From Microbispora sp. H13382 (GTDB lineage Bacteria > Actinomycetota > Actinomycetes > Streptosporangiales > Streptosporangiaceae): DNA of 64,000 nucleotides. Positions 18,144-26,345 of this stretch are shown here, piece after piece. Position 1 is the first letter of the stretch. Every line of letters begins with the position of its first letter. The translations under genes and the position numbers were made by a program. The stretch covers positions 542,351-606,350 of the forward strand of contig NZ_JABBXA010000002.1 of NCBI RefSeq assembly GCF_014161445.1. Direction: 5' to 3'. Under the pieces are notes generated by a model, which had not been told where the DNA came from, ran no database searches, and saw only the letters and a list, made by a program, of their open reading frames with translations.

Positions 18144-19664
18144 TCAGTCGAACGACAACTCGGTCGTACGGCGGGGCATGAGCAGCAGCGCGGCGACGCT
18201 GAGCACGGCCACGATGACGAGCGCGAGGAAGATGTGGTGGACGGCGTCGTACAGCGCGCCCCGGACGAAGGAGGCGGCGGCCGAATGGGCCTGCGCGCCC
18301 TGCGCCTTCAGCACCAGGCTCGTGGCGTCGAGGCTGTCCGGCAGTTGTCCCGCGACGCCGGCGGGCGGGTGGGCGAAGCGGTCCGACAGGGTCGCGTTGG
18401 AGATGGCGCCGAGCACCGCGGCCCCGACCGTGCTGCCGATCGAGCGGAAGAACATGTTGGTCGCGGTCACCACGCCGCGGCGCTCCCAGCCGACGACCGA
18501 CTGCACGGCGACCATCGTGGGGCTGGCCGACAGGCCGAGGCCGACGCCGACGACGAAACAGGCGGCCGCGACCTGCCAGATCATCGCGTTCTGCCCGAGC
18601 AGCGCGCACAGCACGGTGCCGGCCACCACCACGACGATGCCGATCAGCGCGGTGTCGCGGAACCCGATCCGCATGTAGAAGCGGCCGGAGAACGTCGCCG
18701 CGAGAGGCCAGCCGACGGTGAGCGCGGCCAGCGCGAAGCCCGCCACCAGCGCGCCGATGCCCAGCACGCCCTGCGCGTACGTCGGGACGTACGAGGTGAG
18801 CCCGATGGTGAGGGCGCCGATGCCGAGGGAGGTCAGGTTGCCACCGGTCAGCGTGCGGCGGCGGAAGACCCACAGCGGCAGCACCGGCTCGGCCGCGCGG
18901 CGCTCCACGAGCACGAAGGCGACGATCATGAGCACGCCCGCCGCGAAGATCAGCAGGCTGGGCGCGGAGCCCCAGTCCCAGGCGACGCCGCCCTCCAGCA
19001 GGCCGAGGATTAGCAGCGAGGAGCCGCCGGTCAGCAGCGCGGCGCCCGTGTAGTCGATCCGGTGGGAGCCCCGCTTCACCTGCTCCTTGAACCGGCGTGC
19101 GAGCATCCAGGCGGCCACCGCGCCGAGCGGCAGGTTGATGAAGAAGATCCAGCGCCAGGAGACGTACTCGGAGAAGACACCGCCGAGCGTCGGGCCGACG
19201 ACGGCCGACATGCCCCACACGCTGGCGAGGTAGCCCTGGACGCGGGCCCGTTCCTCGACCGTGTAGAGGTCGCCGGCCATCGTCATGCTGATCGGCTGCA
19301 CCGCCCCGGCGCCGATGCCCTGGATCGCCCGGAAGGCGATCAGCGCGGGCATGCTCCAGGCGATCCCGCACAGCACCGACCCGAGCAGGAACGCCCCGAT
19401 GCCGAAGAACATCACCGGTTTGCGCCCGAACACGTCGGCGAGCTTGCCGTAGATGGGGACGGTCACGGCCTGCGTGAGCAGGTAGATCGAGAAAAGCCAG
19501 GGGAACTGGGAGAACCCGCCGAGGTCGGTGACGACCGAGGGCACCGCGGTCGCGATGATCGTGCTGTCCAGCGCCACCAGAGCGGTGCAGAGCATGATGG
19601 CGCCGAGCACGGGACCGCGTTCTGACCGCAGGCCGATGCCCTTCGATGCCGTCGTCGTGGTCAC
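18144..19664 (-). CDS. MFS multidrug exporter (DHA2/EmrB-QacA family)
   Basis: A 506-residue, 14-helix drug/proton antiporter. Motif A is 'GKLADVFGRKPVMF', motif C-like 'GPTLGGVFSEYVSWRWIFFINLPLG' is diagnostic of DHA2 exporters, and motif D1-like 'ALDSTIIATAVPSV' lies in helix 1. The GTG start at 19664 was chosen because AGGGGAG precedes it; the longer ATG frame would overlap the upstream hairpin. Substrates cannot be predicted. A hairpin (19700-19729) lies in its leader. Confidence 0.9.
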   Translation of the reverse strand: MTTTTASKGIGLRSERGPVLGAIMLCTALVALDSTIIATAVPSVVTDLGGFSQFPWLFSIYLLTQAVTVPIYGKLADVFGRKPVMFFGIGAFLLGSVLCGIAWSMPALIAFRAIQGIGAGAVQPISMTMAGDLYTVEERARVQGYLASVWGMSAVVGPTLGGVFSEYVSWRWIFFINLPLGAVAAWMLARRFKEQVKRGSHRIDYTGAALLTGGSSLLILGLLEGGVAWDWGSAPSLLIFAAGVLMIVAFVLVERRAAEPVLPLWVFRRRTLTGGNLTSLGIGALTIGLTSYVPTYAQGVLGIGALVAGFALAALTVGWPLAATFSGRFYMRIGFRDTALIGIVVVVAGTVLCALLGQNAMIWQVAAACFVVGVGLGLSASPTMVAVQSVVGWERRGVVTATNMFFRSIGSTVGAAVLGAISNATLSDRFAHPPAGVAGQLPDSLDATSLVLKAQGAQAHSAAASFVRGALYDAVHHIFLALVIVAVLSVAALLLMPRRTTELSFD

Positions 19665-19699
19665 GTGGAAGGCTCCCCTGAACGTTCGTGCACGTACGC

Positions 19700-19729
19700 G
19701 GGACCTTCCCACGTGAGCGGGAAGGTCCC
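19700..19729. terminator. Hairpin between the two-component operon and the MFS gene
   Basis: Perfect 11-bp arms (GGGACCTTCCC / GGGAAGGTCCC) with an 8-nt loop. It lies 63 bp after the response-regulator stop and 36 bp before the MFS start, so it is probably a terminator for the regulator operon. An operator or attenuator for the exporter is an alternative. Confidence 0.6.
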
Positions 19730-19791
19730 GGAACAGGGCAACTATCGCAAACCGCCCGGCATTCCTTGTCGTCGCCGGGCAGGATCACGCG

Positions 19792-20451
19792 TCAGCCGCG
19801 GCGCTGGGTCTCCTCCAGGTAGCGCAGGACGGCCGTGACCCTGCGGTCCGCCCGGTCGGTGGGCGCCAGGTCGAGTTTGGCGAAGATGCTGCGGATGTGC
19901 TTGTGGACGGCGCCTCCACTGATGAACAGCCGCTCGGAGATGGCGGTGTTGCCCAGTCCCTCGGCCATCAGGGCGAGCACGTCGCGTTCCCGGGCGGTCA
20001 GCCGTTCCAGCCCGCTGTCGGAGCGGGTGCGCGTGAGCAGCTGTGCCACGACCTCGGGGTCGATGGCCGTGCCCCCGGCGGCCACCCGGTGCAGGGCGTC
20101 GAGGAACTCGCCGACGCGGCCGACTCTCTCCTTGAGCAGATATCCGAGCCGGTCGGTTCCGGCGGCGAGCAGTTCGGTGGCGAACGCCTGCTCGACGTAG
20201 GCGGACAGCACGAGCACCGCCAGGCCGGGCTGACGGCGCCTGGCCTCCACCGCGGCGGCGATGCCCTCGGCGGTGTGGGTCGGAGGCATCCGGACGTCGA
20301 CGATGGCCACATCGGGCCGGTGGGCGTCGACGGCCGCCAGGAAGGTGTCCGGGGAGTCGGTCGTGGCCACCACGTCCAGGGACTCCGCGCGCAGCAGCAG
20401 CGCGACCCCCTCACGCAGCAGGGGGTCGTCCTCGGCTATCACGATCCGCAC
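19792..20451 (-). CDS. NarL/LuxR-family response regulator
   Basis: A 219-residue response regulator. The receiver domain (about 1-120) has the acidic pocket 'IAEDD' and phospho-aspartate in 'VAIVDVRMPP', with the conserved lysine in 'GYLLKERV'. The C-terminal LuxR HTH (about 152-215) reads 'LTARERDVLALMAEGLGNTAISERLFISGGAVHKHIRSIF'. The GTG start overlaps the 3' end of the histidine-kinase gene by 13 bp, so they form a coupled two-component pair. Likely targets include the adjacent exporter or CPBP gene, by proximity only. Confidence 0.92.
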   Translation of the reverse strand: MRIVIAEDDPLLREGVALLLRAESLDVVATTDSPDTFLAAVDAHRPDVAIVDVRMPPTHTAEGIAAAVEARRRQPGLAVLVLSAYVEQAFATELLAAGTDRLGYLLKERVGRVGEFLDALHRVAAGGTAIDPEVVAQLLTRTRSDSGLERLTARERDVLALMAEGLGNTAISERLFISGGAVHKHIRSIFAKLDLAPTDRADRRVTAVLRYLEETQRRG

Positions 20452-21722
20452 GGCAACTCCACGTCGAGGGTGGTCGGCCCACCAGGTGGGCTGGTCAGGG
20501 TGAGACGCCCGTCGTGCGCCTCGATCCGGCTGCGCATGCCGGTGAGCCCGGAGCCGTGCCGTTCGTCCGCGCCGCCGACGCCGTCGTCCTCGATCCGCAG
20601 GGACAACCGGCCGCCCGCACGCCGTACGGTCACCGTGGCGTGCCGGGCCCGGCTGTGCCTGGAGATGTTGGTGAGCGCCTCGGCGCTCACGAAGTAGGCG
20701 GTGGCCTCGATGGACGCGGCGCACCTGCCGAGCGCGTCGACGTCCACCCGGCAGGGCACCCCGCAGTTCGCCGCGAGCCCGGCGAGCGCGTCGGCGAGCC
20801 CCCGGTCGGCCAGCACGGGCGGCAGGATGCTGCGCACGACCGTACGGAGCTCCGCCAGCGCCTGCTCGGCGGTCTCCTGGGCGCGTTCGAGCATGTCCTC
20901 GGCGCCCGGCCGGTTCTGCGCCAGCGCGCGGCGGGCCGCGCCGAGCAGCACGGTGACGGCGACCAGCCTGTTCTGCGCCCCGTCGTGCAGTGAGCGTTCG
21001 ATCCGCCGCAACTCCGCGGCGTGGGCGTCCAGCGCCGCCGCGCGGGTGGCCGACAGCTGTGCGATGCGCAGAGACAGGTCCATGTCCGCGGTGGGCGCCA
21101 GGAGCCGGCGTCCCGGCCACGCCTGCAACCGGGCCATTCCGGTCCCGAGGGCCAGGAAGCAGACGGCCAGCCCCACGCCGAGGAGCGCGACCGCCCACGC
21201 GTCGGCGTCGTCGTGCACGTCCCAGAACACCATGGTCGGGGCGGGGTCCTGCACGGGCAGCGCCCGCCACCACATCGGGTACGTGATGTCCTGCACGGCG
21301 TCCACCACCAGGGTCAACGCCGCCAGGCCGAGGAACAGGCCGAGCGTGGCGTGCACGAGGAGCCAGCACAGCTCCCGCCGTACGGCCGGATCGGCGAGGG
21401 CGGCGCGTACGCCGGCCGGTGCGGGTCCCAGACCGACGATCTCCGGTCCCCAGCGGGACAACCGGCCGCGCTCCCGCTCGGCTACGGACCGTACGACACG
21501 CGGCACGGTGGGCGCCAGGAGCAGGCCCAGACCGATCACGCAGGTGAGCGCGACCAGGACGAGCCACAACAGACCGGCGAGCGCCAGCAGCGCGGTGCCG
21601 AGACCGCCGACGAGGTGTTCGAAGGCGTCGAAGAGACCACGGGCGCGTGCGGCGACACCCCTCCGGCCGTCTTGCCGGCCGTCTCGCCGGGTGCCTGCCG
21701 GCTTCCGCTGGCGCGCCGCCAT
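20439..21722 (-). CDS. NarL-type sensor histidine kinase with putative-sensor region
   Basis: A 427-residue membrane kinase. Four predicted helices lie in the first 200 residues, in the 'putative sensor' arrangement. The HisKA_3 dimerisation box is 'ELRRIERSLHDGAQNRLVAV', in which H of 'LHDGAQ' is the phospho-acceptor. The ATPase domain follows: 'AYFVSAEALTNISRHSRA' (N box), 'IEDDGVGG' and 'GSGLTGMRSRIEAHDG'. The ATG at 21722 lies behind GAGGGGGTG. It is the first gene of the operon with the LuxR regulator. The signal is unknown. Confidence 0.92.
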   Translation of the reverse strand: MAARQRKPAGTRRDGRQDGRRGVAARARGLFDAFEHLVGGLGTALLALAGLLWLVLVALTCVIGLGLLLAPTVPRVVRSVAERERGRLSRWGPEIVGLGPAPAGVRAALADPAVRRELCWLLVHATLGLFLGLAALTLVVDAVQDITYPMWWRALPVQDPAPTMVFWDVHDDADAWAVALLGVGLAVCFLALGTGMARLQAWPGRRLLAPTADMDLSLRIAQLSATRAAALDAHAAELRRIERSLHDGAQNRLVAVTVLLGAARRALAQNRPGAEDMLERAQETAEQALAELRTVVRSILPPVLADRGLADALAGLAANCGVPCRVDVDALGRCAASIEATAYFVSAEALTNISRHSRARHATVTVRRAGGRLSLRIEDDGVGGADERHGSGLTGMRSRIEAHDGRLTLTSPPGGPTTLDVELPCGS

Positions 21723-21776
21723 GATGCACACCCCCTCGGGCTGACGAGCTTAGATCATCTTTTTCACAGCGGTTGT

Positions 21777-22706
21777 TCAACGCTGCGGGGCGAGCTCCGG
21801 CGCGGGTTCCTCGGCCGGACGGTAACCGAGGCGGCCGCGGGTCGCGATGAGCACCAGGACCGCCGCCGTGGTGGCCGCGAGCAGGGTGACATGGCTCGCG
21901 TGCTCGGGGGTGTCGATCGTCGGGAACATGTCCGAGTAGACGATCGACATGAAGTTGTTGACGCTGACGTGCAGCAGCATGACCAGCGGCAGGCTCTGGC
22001 CGGTCCGGTTGAACACCCAGGTGACGACCACGCTGAAGACGGTGGCGAAGGCGATGAACTCGCCGATCCTCATCCAGGTGACGTCCGGCCACCCGCCCCA
22101 CTGGCTCAGGAACAGCGGCAGGTGCCAGACGCCCCACAGCGGGCCGAGGATGGCGGTGGCGCCCAGCGGGCCGAACTTCCGCTGCATGCGGGGCAGGGCG
22201 AAGTCACGCCAGCCGGGCTCTTCGGCCAGACCCGTGGTGACCATCTGGAGCACCAGGCTGGGCACGTAGGCGACCAGCGCGGCGACGGGCGGCATGTGGA
22301 AGTCTTCGCCGGAGAGCGCGAAACCGGTGACGACGATGGTGGCGGGGACGCCGAGGGCGGTCACGAGGTACCAGGCCCAGCCGACCCGCCACTTGGTCAT
22401 CCGCTTGACCCACCGGCGGACGCCCTCTCTGCCGTCCGCGACCCTGGTCACGATGTACGCGGCGAAGATGGGGCCGAGGTAGGCGCCGGGGAGGACGCCG
22501 GAGAACTGGGTCGTACCCAGCAGCGAGGGGAAGTCGAAGTCCCAGACCCCCAGGCCGTTGTTCGAAAGGACGTAGGGTAACCAGGCCGCCCAGCTCATGA
22601 GGTTGGCCAGGACGAAGAAACTGATCAGCGGGCGGCGGCGGATGAAGCCCCGGATCCCGGTCTCGCCCGTGTGGTGCCCGGCCAGCGGCCGGCTGTCGAC
22701 TGCCAT
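21777..22706 (-). CDS. CPBP-family intramembrane metalloprotease
   Basis: A 309-residue polytopic protein of the CPBP/ABI (CAAX protease and bacteriocin-processing) family. The catalytic motifs are visible as 'GLAEEPGWRDFALPRMQ' (E-E-x3-R), 'GPLWGVWHLPLFL' (conserved histidine) and 'LLHVSVNNFMSIVYSD' (H-x3-N). About eight helices. The ATG at 22706 has an AGGAGA site. It ends 54 bp upstream of the two-component kinase start and could be part of the same operon. Roles in the family range from self-immunity to membrane-protein turnover; none can be assigned here. Confidence 0.9.
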   Translation of the reverse strand: MAVDSRPLAGHHTGETGIRGFIRRRPLISFFVLANLMSWAAWLPYVLSNNGLGVWDFDFPSLLGTTQFSGVLPGAYLGPIFAAYIVTRVADGREGVRRWVKRMTKWRVGWAWYLVTALGVPATIVVTGFALSGEDFHMPPVAALVAYVPSLVLQMVTTGLAEEPGWRDFALPRMQRKFGPLGATAILGPLWGVWHLPLFLSQWGGWPDVTWMRIGEFIAFATVFSVVVTWVFNRTGQSLPLVMLLHVSVNNFMSIVYSDMFPTIDTPEHASHVTLLAATTAAVLVLIATRGRLGYRPAEEPAPELAPQR

Positions 22707-22856
22707 TTCATTCTCTCCTGTGGGAGCGCTCGACTGACAGTGATCAGCACACCAGCCGCGGGCCCTCCCGGTCGCTCCCGCGTGCTGCCCAATGGAGGTA
22801 CAGCCAGGGGTACCAAGCGGAGAACGACCAGGTCGGAGTGGGGTCGGGAGCATGCC

Positions 22857-22902
22857 GGAGGAGGTCGTCCAGGGCCGCGACGGGCCCTCGACGACCTCCT
22901 CC
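22857..22902. terminator. Terminator hairpin after the CgeB/GT2 gene
   Basis: Perfect 13-bp arms (22857-22869 and 22890-22902) enclosing a smaller GGGCC/GGCCC hairpin. It lies just downstream of the glycosyltransferase stop on the minus strand. Confidence 0.7.
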
Positions 22903-22920
22903 TCCCACAGGAGCGCGGGT

Positions 22921-24999
22921 TCAGATGAGAACGTGCGCCTCGGGGTTGCCGGCGAAGCAGAACTGGGCGTTGCGGGTCAGCTTGTAGTCCGCCGCCTGCC
23001 AGGTGTGGGCGGTGGCGTCCGAGCCGCGCATGTAGATGAAGTTGTACCGGTCGGACGAGTAGATCCGGACACCCTCCTCCTTGCAGCGCCGTACGAGCCG
23101 GGTGTCCTCGCCCGCGTTGACCGCCTCGAACGGGAACGCCCGCAGCAGGTCGGTCTTGGCCAGGATCGTCGCCCCCTGGATGAGGTGGGCGTAGCGGTGC
23201 TCCAGCCCGGGCAGGCGGAAGATCGTGACGTCCTGCTCGGGGAAGTACGTGTAGTGGGCGCCCTTGCCGACCATCTCGGCGTCGGCGAAGTCGAAGGAGC
23301 GGACCAGGTCGGACAAGTAGTGCTCGCCGTAGATGTTGTCGTCGTCCATCTTGGAGATCAGCTCGCCCTCGGCGTGGGCGATGCCGTGGTTGAGCACCTC
23401 GCCGAGCGTCCAGGACGGGTCGGCGGTCAGCACCTTCACGGCCGGGATGCCCGCCGCGAGGGCCTTGTCGCGCACGACCGCCGGGTCCTCCGACAGGCCG
23501 TGCATGACCAGCACCAGCTCCAGGTTGCGGTGCCGCTGCCGCGCGACCTGGCTGATCGCGTGTTCGAGCTGGCCCGCGCGGTTGGTCGGCAGCACCACGG
23601 AGATCGACCGCGACCGGGGGGCGACCGGCAGGCCGAGGTCGGTGAGGATCTGGTCGACCCGGTGGGAGAACAGGTGCTTGTCGAACACCTCACGCATCGC
23701 CAGGTGCCCCTGGCGCGCCCGCAGCTCGGGGCTGTTGATCAGGTAGATCGCCCGGTTGTACGCCTCCTCCTGGGAGTGCGCGACCGGGATGAGCGGCCCG
23801 AACGTCTCCTCGATGGCCCGAGACCACCCCGACAGCACCGTGGTCGAGCAGGCCGACAGCTCGAAGACCCGGCGCGCGCACATGGTCGGCGAGTCGATCA
23901 CCGAGTTCACGTTCAGGAATACCTTGTACATCTTGTACGCGGCCAGCATCTGCTCGTACGGCAGCTCGCCGACGATGTGCGGGCGGTACTCCTCCGGCCA
24001 GGCGTACTTGTCGGCCACGGAGGCGTTCCTGGCGTAGATGTGCAGCCCGAGCGGACGTACGGGCGCGAGGATCGTCTCCATCTGCTCGCGCCGCTCGGGG
24101 TGCTTGTCGCGGAAGTACATCCCGGCGAAGACGACGTCGTACGGCCGGCCCTGCTTGGTCTGGATCGGGTTGTGGATCCGGGGCTGGGCGGCGAACTGCA
24201 GCACACCGACACGGTCATGACCCAGAACCTCGCGATATTTCGGGATCATGTCGCCGTCGCACGTGTACACGTGGTCGAACAGCTTGGCCGTCTCGATGAA
24301 GAAGTCGAAGTTGGGCGGGTCCTCCTTGTTCCAGAAGACCGTGGGGATGCCCTCCTCGCGGCACCAGGCGATGAGGTCGCGCAGCTCCTGCTTGGGCGCG
24401 TTGGTCCCGGTCATCTGGTAGCGCCAGCGGCCCTGGTTGCCGTGCCAGGCCGACTCGCAGAACAGCATCTCCGGCCGCTTCTCGGCGAAGATCTCCCGCC
24501 AGTCCTGCAGGCCGAACTCGATCTGGTCCCACTCGTACCTGAACGCCATGCGGGAGAAGTCGTCGAGGATCACCGCGACGCGCATGTCCGGCCGTACGAC
24601 CGGGCCGTCGGGCCACTTGAGGCCCGGGATCTTGACCTCGGGGCCGCGCGCCTCGGCCTCTGCGGCGACCTCGATCGCGGACGGCGGCGCCTTCGGCGCC
24701 TTCCTGCCGTCCTTCATGGCCTTGCTGAGGTCGCGCGGCAGCCGGACGATCTTCTTGGGCTTCGACGCGTTCGTGAGCACCTGCGCGACCCGGTACGGCT
24801 TCTGGGTCTGGGTGGCCTGCAGCCTCCACAGGGCGTAGTCGGCACGGGCCTCCTGGTAGGCGAGCCGGTTCTCCAGGTCGCGGATCCGCTGCTCGTACTG
24901 CTCGACGTGCTTGCGCTCCTCGGGCAGCCAGTTCACCGGCCCCAGTCGCTGGAAACGCGGGCCTTCCGAAGCCTCAGGAGTCTCGTCGGTCTCAGCCAT
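22921..24999 (-). CDS. Bifunctional glycosyltransferase: CgeB-like GT-B plus GT2
   Basis: A 692-residue two-domain protein. Residues about 25-65 form a charged coiled coil ('ERKHVEQYEQRIRDLENRLAYQEA'). The middle (about 130-470) resembles CgeB/spore-maturation glycosyltransferases: 'MLFCESAWHGNQGRW', 'GIPTVFWNKEDPPNFDFF', 'YDVVFAGMYFRDKHPERR', 'SPTMCARRVFELSACSTTVLSG'. The last 200 residues are a GT-A/GT2 domain opening 'SISVVLPTNRAGQLEHAISQV' with the metal-binding DxD as 'ISKMDDDNIYGEHY'. The start is the ATG behind AAGGGGGCG. It sits downstream of the UDP-GlcNAc epimerase gene on the same strand, so it most likely builds a ManNAc- or ManNAcA-containing surface polymer. Linkages unknown. 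Confidence 0.88.
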   Translation of the reverse strand: MAETDETPEASEGPRFQRLGPVNWLPEERKHVEQYEQRIRDLENRLAYQEARADYALWRLQATQTQKPYRVAQVLTNASKPKKIVRLPRDLSKAMKDGRKAPKAPPSAIEVAAEAEARGPEVKIPGLKWPDGPVVRPDMRVAVILDDFSRMAFRYEWDQIEFGLQDWREIFAEKRPEMLFCESAWHGNQGRWRYQMTGTNAPKQELRDLIAWCREEGIPTVFWNKEDPPNFDFFIETAKLFDHVYTCDGDMIPKYREVLGHDRVGVLQFAAQPRIHNPIQTKQGRPYDVVFAGMYFRDKHPERREQMETILAPVRPLGLHIYARNASVADKYAWPEEYRPHIVGELPYEQMLAAYKMYKVFLNVNSVIDSPTMCARRVFELSACSTTVLSGWSRAIEETFGPLIPVAHSQEEAYNRAIYLINSPELRARQGHLAMREVFDKHLFSHRVDQILTDLGLPVAPRSRSISVVLPTNRAGQLEHAISQVARQRHRNLELVLVMHGLSEDPAVVRDKALAAGIPAVKVLTADPSWTLGEVLNHGIAHAEGELISKMDDDNIYGEHYLSDLVRSFDFADAEMVGKGAHYTYFPEQDVTIFRLPGLEHRYAHLIQGATILAKTDLLRAFPFEAVNAGEDTRLVRRCKEEGVRIYSSDRYNFIYMRGSDATAHTWQAADYKLTRNAQFCFAGNPEAHVLI

Positions 25000-25149
25000 G
25001 TTTCGCCCCCTTGAGGACCATGAGAGTGAGGAGCTTGACAAAGGCCCAATGGTAGGGCCGTTACCCGTACCTTTGTGTCCTTTTGTCCCCACACCCCCCA
25101 CAACACCACCAGCGTGATCTTGTAGTGCGTCGGACGGCGTGTCTGCGAC

Positions 25150-26283
25150 CTATCGCGAGCTCACGCGGGACTGGGCGGCGGGGGAGAGGCTGTCGCCGCG
25201 GAGCCAGGCCTCGATGACGCGGGCGATCCGCGGCCCGGCCGCGCCGTCCCACAGCGGCGGCAGCTCGCCGCTCGGCGTGGTCGCGCCGTCCGCCAGCGCC
25301 TTGGACGCCGCGGCGGGCAGCGAGGCGGGCGTGACGAGCCGGTTGGTGCCGTGGGTCACGGTGATCGGCCGCTCGGTGTTGGGCCGTACGGTCAGGCAGG
25401 GGACGCCCAGCATGGTCGTCTCCTCCTGCACGCCGCCCGAGTCGGTCACCACGAGGGCGGCGCCCCTGACCAGGGACAGGAAGTCCACATACCCGAGCGG
25501 GTCCACGATCTTCAGATGCGGCCTGTCCACGAGCCCGGCCTCCGCGAGCCGCTGCCGGCCGCGGGGGTGGAGCGGGACGACGACGGGCACCTGCTCGGCC
25601 ACGCCGAGCACCGCGTCGACCAGCTCGCGGGCCGCCTGCGGGTCGTCGACGTTCGCCGGGCGGTGCAGCGTGGCGACCGCGTACCTGCCCTCGATCCCCA
25701 GGCGCTCCTGGACGGGCGCGGGGTCGAGCTTCGGCAGCGCCGCGAACAGGCTGTCGATCATCGGGTTGCCGACGAGGTGCACCTTCGCCGGGTCCACGCC
25801 CTCGTTGGAGAGGTGGGAAAGCGCCTCCGGCGAGGTGGCGAACAGCAGGTCCGACAGCGCGTCGGTGACGACCCGGTTGACCTCCTCCGGCATCTCCCGG
25901 TCGAAGGAGCGCAGGCCCGCCTCCACGTGCGCGGTCGGCACGTGCAGCTTGGCACAGACGAGGATCGCCGCCAGCGTCGAGTTCACGTCGCCGTACACCA
26001 CCACGAGCGCCGGGCGGTGTTCGAGCACGACGTCCTCCAGCCCCGTGAGCAGGGCGGCCGTCTGCCGGGCGTGGGTGCCGCTGCCGACGCCGAGGTTCGC
26101 GACCGGCTCGGGCAGGCCGAGGTCGGCGAAGAACACGTCCGACATCAGCGCGTCGTAGTGCTGGCCCGTGTGGATGATGCCCTGCCGGATGCCGAGCTCG
26201 GCCAACCCCTTGACGACCGGGGCCGCCTTGACGAAGTTGGGCCGTGCGCCCAGTACGTGCAGGACGAGGGGGTTGTCTCTCAT
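25150..26283 (-). CDS. wecB: UDP-N-acetylglucosamine 2-epimerase (non-hydrolysing)
   Basis: A 377-residue GT-B-fold epimerase interconverting UDP-GlcNAc and UDP-ManNAc. Family motifs: 'LGARPNFVKAAPVVKGL', 'TGQHYDALMSDVFF', 'VYGDVNSTLAAILVCAKL', 'AHVEAGLRSFDREMPEEVNR' and 'VVTDSGGVQEETTMLGVPCLTVRPNTERP'. The aspartate and glutamates used in catalysis by the E. coli enzyme lie in conserved positions of these segments. The start has a GCGAGG site. It is divergent from a GT4 gene by 62 bp and pairs functionally with the UDP-ManNAc dehydrogenase at 28112. Confidence 0.95.
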   Translation of the reverse strand: MRDNPLVLHVLGARPNFVKAAPVVKGLAELGIRQGIIHTGQHYDALMSDVFFADLGLPEPVANLGVGSGTHARQTAALLTGLEDVVLEHRPALVVVYGDVNSTLAAILVCAKLHVPTAHVEAGLRSFDREMPEEVNRVVTDALSDLLFATSPEALSHLSNEGVDPAKVHLVGNPMIDSLFAALPKLDPAPVQERLGIEGRYAVATLHRPANVDDPQAARELVDAVLGVAEQVPVVVPLHPRGRQRLAEAGLVDRPHLKIVDPLGYVDFLSLVRGAALVVTDSGGVQEETTMLGVPCLTVRPNTERPITVTHGTNRLVTPASLPAAASKALADGATTPSGELPPLWDGAAGPRIARVIEAWLRGDSLSPAAQSRVSSR

Positions 26284-26345
26284 CTACCTCGCCTTTCGCC
26301 TTTTCTTCGACCTTGGACAAACGTTGCCTATGGTACGGTCGCGCC

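Noticed and set aside
19792-22137. 781-codon frame ending in the response regulator
   Set aside because: Only the last 219 codons are protein-like; the rest lies antiphase within the histidine kinase and CPBP genes.
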